DNA from: Crossaster papposus
Lineage: Eukaryota > Echinodermata > Asteroidea > Velatida > Solasteridae
Length of the DNA stretch: 64,000 nt
Direction of reading: 5' to 3'
NCBI GenBank assembly: GCA_037893245.1
Contig: JBAIAA010000669.1
Location: forward strand, 1,752,287-1,816,286
Each line of letters starts with the position of its first letter. The stretch's first letter is position 1. Made by a program: the position numbers and the translations under genes. The notes beneath the pieces are model-generated. The model did no database searches. It worked only from the letters and a program-made list of their open reading frames with translations, and was not told where the DNA came from. Positions 60,101 to 64,000 of this stretch are shown piece after piece.

Positions 60101-62700
60101 GCACATCGATGTCGCATTTGATGGTGCAATACATCGATGGTGCCTTACAATTTTTAAAAGTAGCTGACAACTATATGCATTATGCCATTTCTTCTTCTTA
60201 ACTCAGAGATCTACGACAGAACACCTTCTGCAAGATGACAACAAGAGACAAACGGCGGGAGAAGCTGGTGGAAACGCGATGGCATTCGTTCGTTTCGAAC
60301 CCTGGAGCTGGGCATCTGGTGAGAACTAACATGATTGAAATGACATGATGTCAGGAACCTTGGTTCCATTGAGCAGTCCATAGGCCTTATTCAAGGGTCG
60401 ACCACCTTAAATTGAAAGCTTCTATGAACACAAAACTTTAAACAGGTCAGCGTCACACTATTTGATATAAAATATGAATCCCCTAAACCATCTATTTTCG
60501 AAAAATTACAGCAAAAATAACTACCTTTAAGTATTGGGAAACGTAGGAATTTGAGAACTAATAGGGTTTGTAGAACATAAAGATTGGAGAACATAAGGAT
60601 TGGAGAACATAGGGATTGGAGAACGTAGGGATTGGTTGGAGAACGTAGGGATTGGTTGGAGAACGTAGGGATTGGTTGGAGAACGTAGGGATTGGAGAAC
60701 ATAGGGATTGGAGAACATAGGTATTGGTTGGAGAACGTAGGGATTGGTTGGAGAACGTAGGGATTGGTTGGAGAACGTAGGGATTGGTTGGAGAACGTAG
60801 GGATAGGTTGGAGAACGTAGGGATAGGTTGGAGAACGTAGGGATTGGTTGGAGAACGTAGGGATTGGTTGGAGAACGTAGGGGTTGGTTGGAGAACGTAG
60901 GGATAGGTTGGAGAACGTAGGGATAGGTTGGAGAACGTAGGGATTGGTTGGAGAACGTAGGGATTGGTTGGAGAACGTAGGGATTGGTTGGAGAACGTAG
61001 GGATTGGTTGGAGAACGTAGGGATAGGTTGGAGAACGTAGGGATAGGTTGGAGAACGTAGGGATTGGTTGGAGAACGTAGGGATTGGTTGGAGAACGTAG
61101 GGGTTGGTTGGAGAACGTAGGGGTTGGTTGGAGAACGTAGGGGTTGGTTGGAGAACGTAGGGGTTGGTTGGAGAACGTAGTGGTTGGTTGGAGAACGTAG
61201 GGGTTGGTTGGAGAACGTAGGGGTTGGTTGGAGAACGTAGGGGTTGGTTGGAGAACGTAGGGGTTGGTTGGAGAACGTAGGGGTTGGTTGGAGAACGTAG
61301 GGGTTGGTTGGAGAACGTAGGGGTTGGTTGGAGAACGTAGGGGTTGGTTGGAGAACGTAGGGGTTGGTTGGAGAACGTAGGGGTTGGTTGGAGAACGTAG
61401 GGGTTGGTTGGAGAACGTAGGGGTTGGTTGGAGAACGTAGGGGTTGGTTGGAGAACGTAGGGGTTGGTTGGAGAACGTAGGGATTGGAGAACTTAGGAAT
61501 TGGGGAGCGTAGGGAACGTAGGGACTGGGGAACATTAGGTGGATCTCGAAAAAATAAGGTCTATTGGTCCTTTTATCCAGATATCTTGGTTTGATAGGTT
61601 TTCATTCTCTCTTCGTATTGCAGAAATCACGTGTCACCACCAGGACGTCCCTGTACGGCCCCAATCTAACTACCTCTTTGTCCTACGGCCGGACAGCACG
61701 CAGGCCATCCAGCACGGTGATCACCGGGCAGGTCAAGGCCAGCTCGGCAATCAGTCAGTCGCTCAACCAGAGCAGCGCGGACAGCACCCCCAGGAGAGAC
61801 GATCTGGACGGCACTGGGAAGCGAGAGAGCTTGAGAGAACTCGGCAAAGGTTGGTTGAGATTCAAAAATAGTGGAATGCCGTTATAACGAACATCACGAG
61901 ATCCACAGATTTTGTTCGGTATAGTAATCGTTTGGTTTAGCAATTTTCAACCCCCGATCCATCAGATGCAGGGACTTTGAACGACTTTGAACGGGCGCCG
62001 ACCATTAAATCATGTAATTACATGTACAAGCTTATTCATCAGACCGAATTTAAAAAAAGGTCTCCAAAACATTCCTTTGCTATGGTATAGTGCCACCAAC
62101 GGCAGCTTTGGTCGCGCATTTCGAGCATGCGTCATCGATCTTTATTGGGCGGTTGGTGGCGCTATGCGATCTCGTGCACGCCTCCATCTTGCTAGTTATT
62201 TGGTTCTCGCACAACGTTACAAATTTATTTGCAATATGAACCGGTATTTAAAAAAAACAACATAATGGTAAATTTGTGGACAGATCAATCGGCCAGTAAG
62301 TAGAATTATGTAGAATGCCAAAGCCAAGTCGTTATGGATTCGAACCCTGCCAGGAACATGGTGTTTGTGCCCTTGGGCAAGACACTCAACTACAATTGTC
62401 TTTCTTCACCCAGGAGTATAAATGGGTACCTGTGAGGATCTAGATCGAATTGAGCGCTGATATCGGCTGCCATGTGGCCCAGAGCCTGATAAACGGGGTG
62501 ATAATTGTATAGCGCCGCGAGTGTCGTTATCAGCGGATACGTGCGCATTATTCATTCACATTATTATGATCGCTTGTTTGTACACGTTTAGCTTCAAGCA
62601 CGTTGAAGATGCTGGACGACATCAACGAGAGTGCCTCGGTGGTCGGCAAGAATGAAGATAACGATGACACAGCCTCGAGGCGGGGAACTAGACAAGAAAG
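48155..62700 (+). CDS. CCDC60-like protein, 3' end beyond the window
   Basis: Ten exons in consistent phase: 48155-48321, 50204-50324, 53646-53815, 55536-55605, 57443-57567, 57711-58016, 58298-58408, 60207-60318, 61624-61849 and 62592-62700. They encode 505 residues from MSPAKTRDPRSY, and the last exon ends in phase 2 at GTAGGC, so more follows. Layout: a basic N-terminus, an acidic Ser-rich run (SGSGSDEEGEDKEE), VKLGHGVFTTIRKEDEDR, a charged helix (LNAEEHGRLQDMERQRREW), a Ser/Pro-rich linker with RRRRKKK, RPYTPVRSNI, then AIFRQLCVLNWILEAM...ITKCWN (about residues 321-350), and a basic Ser/Thr-rich tail. FRQLC.L.WLLEA..CWN and GRG.F..LRE are features I remember of vertebrate CCDC60. Its cellular role is poorly known. 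The gene assignment rests on motif memory, but the exon structure is strong. Confidence 0.78.
48382..48627. mobile_element. TTAA-flanked MITE, complete, inverted
   Basis: TTAACCAGTTCGCGCCGGAT to CCCGGCACAAACTGGTTAA. The interior is reversed relative to 41011-41253. It is in the first intron of the CCDC60-like gene, followed at 48628-48690 by a few degenerate 16-bp-array units (AGTCAAATCGTACCCGAGTC). Confidence 0.85.
49281..49485. mobile_element. TTAA-type MITE, right end lost
   Basis: TAACCAGTTTGCGCCGGGAT and the full left interior, ending in CATCCGTTTTGAATTTGG and then unrelated sequence. The left TTAA is mutated to ATAA. A tail-only fragment of the family is at 51068-51104 (AATAATCCCGGC to GTTAACC). 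Confidence 0.75.
50645..50900 (+). repeat. Dispersed repeat, second copy
   Basis: Matches 43340-43510 as described there. It lies in the intron after the exon at 50204-50324. The open frame across it is not conserved in the other copy. Confidence 0.5.
51945..52570 (+). mobile_element. GGTAGGATACACC MITE: one partial and one complete copy in tandem
   Basis: Positions 51955-52183 are a left-half copy. Positions 52184-52570 are complete, from AAAGGTAGTATACACCATT to AATGGTGTATACTACCTTT, with a GCGATCGC-type palindromic centre near 52385-52402. This copy defines the family: about 385 bp, TIR about 20 bp, non-coding. Confidence 0.8.
52571..53610 (+). mobile_element. MITE right half carrying a nested transposon
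   Basis: AATTACAAGATATCTAGTGC at 52581-52600 and TTTTGCTGGATGCCTACAG at 53529-53548 are adjoining pieces of one MITE right half, separated by the 915-bp transposon at 52609-53523. Confidence 0.75.
52609..53523 (-). mobile_element. 915-bp copy of the CAGGCCTCAAA transposon
   Basis: Reverse orientation relative to 32960-34338. It is bounded by CAGGCCTCAAACTTCGC and TTTGAGGCCTG, with ATCCTT duplicated on both sides (52603-52608 and 53524-53529). It lacks the segment equivalent to about 33171-33384 and part of 33880-34190. The first 91 codons of a frame starting at 53038 are almost the same as in the other copy. Intronic in the CCDC60-like gene. Confidence 0.85.
54051..54600. repeat. Direct repeats with an internal inverted pair
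   Basis: Positions 54051-54138 and 54510-54597 are direct repeats of about 88 bp (ACATGTGTTGTTCC ... AAAAATGTGCCTCTGAGAC). Between them, 54143-54167 and 54487-54511 are perfect 25-bp inverted repeats (GTGATGCGATCAAGC...). This could be an element with TIRs inserted near a duplicated target, or a compound repeat. Confidence 0.6.
54885..55498. mobile_element. 614-bp Harbinger-like MITE with CAG duplication
   Basis: Ends GGGCCGATTTCACGAAAC and CGTTTCGTAAAATCGGCCC are inverted repeats. CAG flanks both sides (54882-54884 and 55499-55501). A 3-bp CWG-type duplication with GGGCC ends is typical of PIF/Harbinger elements. It is nested in a decayed copy of the TGTGACCTGCTCCAAC MITE. Many internal GACGAGTC/AAGACG repeats; non-coding. 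Confidence 0.75.
55689..56745. repeat. Minisatellite of about 93 bp, 11 units
   Basis: Units start GGCTTGAAATTTCACACGTG and end AGAAGCAAATACTAAGAAA, with length variants of 91-97 bp. Two subtypes (GAGGGTTTTGG and GAGGTATTTGG) form separate blocks, which suggests local amplification. Intronic between exons 55536-55605 and 57443-57567. Confidence 0.92.
56800..57310 (+). mobile_element. GGTAGGATACACC MITE with amplified left end
   Basis: The left end AAAGGTACGATACACCATTG is repeated about four times at a spacing of 40-65 bp (56801-57005) before a nearly full interior and a decayed right end at about 57310. Amplification of one terminus is unusual in the family. Confidence 0.7.
58785..59209. mobile_element. 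425-bp MITE, TGTGACCTGCTCCAAC family
   Basis: Ends GACCTGCTCCAACGAAACCC and GGGTTTCGTTGGAGCAGGTC are inverted repeats. The body is collinear with 36484-36890 (for example ACACTTCTG.GTGACGGATT and GATTATGTTCAAATTTG). No coding sequence from 59210 to 60206 beyond AT-rich intron. Confidence 0.8.
60585..61530. repeat. 20-bp satellite with higher-order structure
   Basis: About 45 units of GGAGAACGTAGGGATTGGTT. Pairs of GGATAGG variants recur at 60801/60821, 60901/60921 and 61021/61041, a higher-order period of 100-120 bp, and 61081-61460 is an almost uniform GGGGTTGG block. The 325-codon minus-strand frame is an artefact of the array. It ends 90 bp before the exon at 61624. Confidence 0.95.
61868..62550. 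mobile_element. Tigger-like end and a truncated SINE
   Basis: AGTGGAATGCCGTTATAACG at 61868-61950 resembles pogo/Tigger ends. Positions 62318-62550 contain GGATTCGAACCCTGCC (B-box-like) and GTGCCCTTGGGCAAGACACT, the same core as the SINE at 29966, without the tRNA A-box part. Both are intronic in the CCDC60-like gene. Confidence 0.5.
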
Positions 62701-62904
62701 GTAGGCAAACCTCTAGCCGTGTCCAGATTGCTGTAGCCGGTTGGCGGTAGCACACGTGCCTATAGGAAATGGCTTTTGGCAGCGTCCATAGACTCGTGTG
62801 TAATTTTGAGCCGTAGCCATGCAATTTGGAAGCCGTCCATTTACATTAAGAACATTAAAGGGGCACACCGGACTCATTAAACAGATGAATGGCTCAAGAT
62901 TTTC

Positions 62905-63146
62905 CTTAACCAGTTTGTGCCAGGATTGTTTTCACATCCCCAAGCCGAAGCGCGGGATTATTTTGAACGAAACTCAATTCGAGGCAGGTTCAAGCCGATG
63001 GTACCGGGAAGCACACCCACGCATTTCCGACCTTGCTCGCTGCCGACAGACATTTTCGGCCTTGCTCGTGCGTGTTTATGCGTTATCCGTTTTGAATCTG
63101 GGGAAAACTTTGCTTGTATATACGTCTTCCGGCGCGAACTGGTTAA
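62905..63146. mobile_element. TTAA-flanked MITE, complete
   Basis: TTAACCAGTTTGTGCCAGG to GGCGCGAACTGGTTAA, same orientation as 41011-41253. It lies 204 bp after the last visible CCDC60-like exon. Confidence 0.85.
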
Positions 63147-63304
63147 TAACACCTGCTGTTTCTTGCACTTCAATCGAACATTCCGTTAAGTTTTTGGTTG
63201 TTTAAAGTTTGCATGTCGGAAAAGTGAAATGGTGAGAAAAAATCCTTTGAAGTTCTTAGTTTTTTCTTAAAAACACTTTTATTTCACTACTTTCATACTA
63301 TTTC

Positions 63305-63546
63305 TTAACCAGTTCGCGCCGGATGACGTATATAAACGCAAATATTTCCCCAGATTCAAAACGGATGACGCATAAACACGCCAAGTTCAAGTTCGGAAAT
63401 GTATGTCAGCAGCGGGCAAGGCCGGAAATGCGTGGGTGTGCTTCCCGGCACTATCAGCCTGAACACGCTTCGGAATGATTTTCGTTAAAAATAATCCCGC
63501 CCGTGGGCTCGGCGGTGTTAAAATAATCCCGGCGCGAACTGGTTAA
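63305..63546. mobile_element. TTAA-flanked MITE, complete, inverted
   Basis: TTAACCAGTTCGCGCCGGAT to CCGGCGCGAACTGGTTAA, opposite orientation to its neighbour 160 bp away. The ends are intact, so this is one of the least decayed copies. Confidence 0.87.
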
Positions 63547-64000
63547 CAAAACATAATAGGCATAAATCTGAAAATAAAATTCACCCATTCCTTATTTTGA
63601 ATTTTCCTCAACTATAGCCTGTGCCCCAGTTCCATCTCATTTTGCCAGAAAGCCTTGAATATGTGTAGATGACATCACAGATAACAAATTTCAATAACAT
63701 TAACCCTAACCCCCTAGGCTCTCGCACTAGGAAGCATACCAAACCTAACAAACTTCAACAGCTCACACATGTTCAGTAATTTTTGGTACACTGTACTGAA
63801 CCTAACAGTACTAAACCTGCCAAACTCCAACAGTTGAAGTTTTATTGACTTGGTACAGTGATAACTGGCAAGTGGTATTATGTATTTTAGTGGGGACTCG
63901 CATACAAGGTGTAAGTGTACATACACTTACAGTTGACCAGGAACTGTGCTGTGACCATGTGGGTCACTCACGTATAAATGCCTGTGCATTCTCAAAATTT
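63547..64000. repeat. Window edge: dispersed repeat
   Basis: Positions 63855-64000 are a second copy of the repeat at 27445-27610. No gene is seen between 62701 and the end; the next CCDC60-like exon is expected beyond. Confidence 0.5.

Noticed and set aside
60558-61535. 325-codon minus-strand Pro/Ser/Phe-rich repeat protein
   Set aside because: Also an artefact of a 20-bp satellite; all frames are open over the homogeneous block.

Overview
The window is eukaryotic nuclear DNA, most likely from a marine deuterostome invertebrate, and an echinoderm such as a sea star is my best guess. The reasons are intron-rich genes with GT-AG junctions, a PAN plus fibrinogen-related (FReD) lectin-like gene in a duplicated setting, a CR1/L2-like retroelement, tRNA-derived SINEs, many small terminal-inverted-repeat (TIR) elements, and AT-rich introns packed with minisatellites. 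The species assignment is inference. Exons were joined by hand from splice sites, reading phase and family resemblance; no alignment or database search was run.

Layout. (1) 1-18 kb: a lectin/recombinase block. A single-exon PAN-FReD gene lies at 13329-14417. Its 3' flank (14568-17935) is paralogous to 1-3830, so another FReD copy probably lies just left of the window, and a gutted FReD relic sits at 4445-4600. Between them is a multi-exon gene (about 5280-11567) with a Tudor-like exon, two zinc knuckles, a tyrosine-recombinase-like (Crypton-type) catalytic core and a Myb/SANT-like last exon. It carries a truncated retrotransposon, a frameshift, a nonsense codon and a 33-bp palindromic insertion. 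(2) 18-26 kb: no confident gene. It holds foldback elements, direct duplications and three arrays of a 16-bp unit built around GTACGAGTTG, plus two histone-type 3' stem-loops with no histone gene. (3) 27018-43303: twelve coding exons of a SERINC (TDE1/TMS) membrane protein, complete except for the first short coding exon. Its introns hold a 20-bp satellite, 35-bp hairpin arrays, SINEs and a 1.4-kb TIR transposon. (4) 48155-62700: ten coding exons of a CCDC60-like gene that continues past 62700, with 93-bp and 20-bp minisatellites, a TTAA-flanked miniature family, a second copy of the TIR transposon and a Harbinger-like element in its introns.

All recognised host genes are on the + strand. SERINC acts in membranes, the FReD protein is probably secreted or membrane-anchored, and CCDC60 is poorly characterised, so I see no shared pathway. 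The most notable material is the composite recombinase-like gene and the set of nested, datable insertions whose target duplications and host repeats can be read directly.
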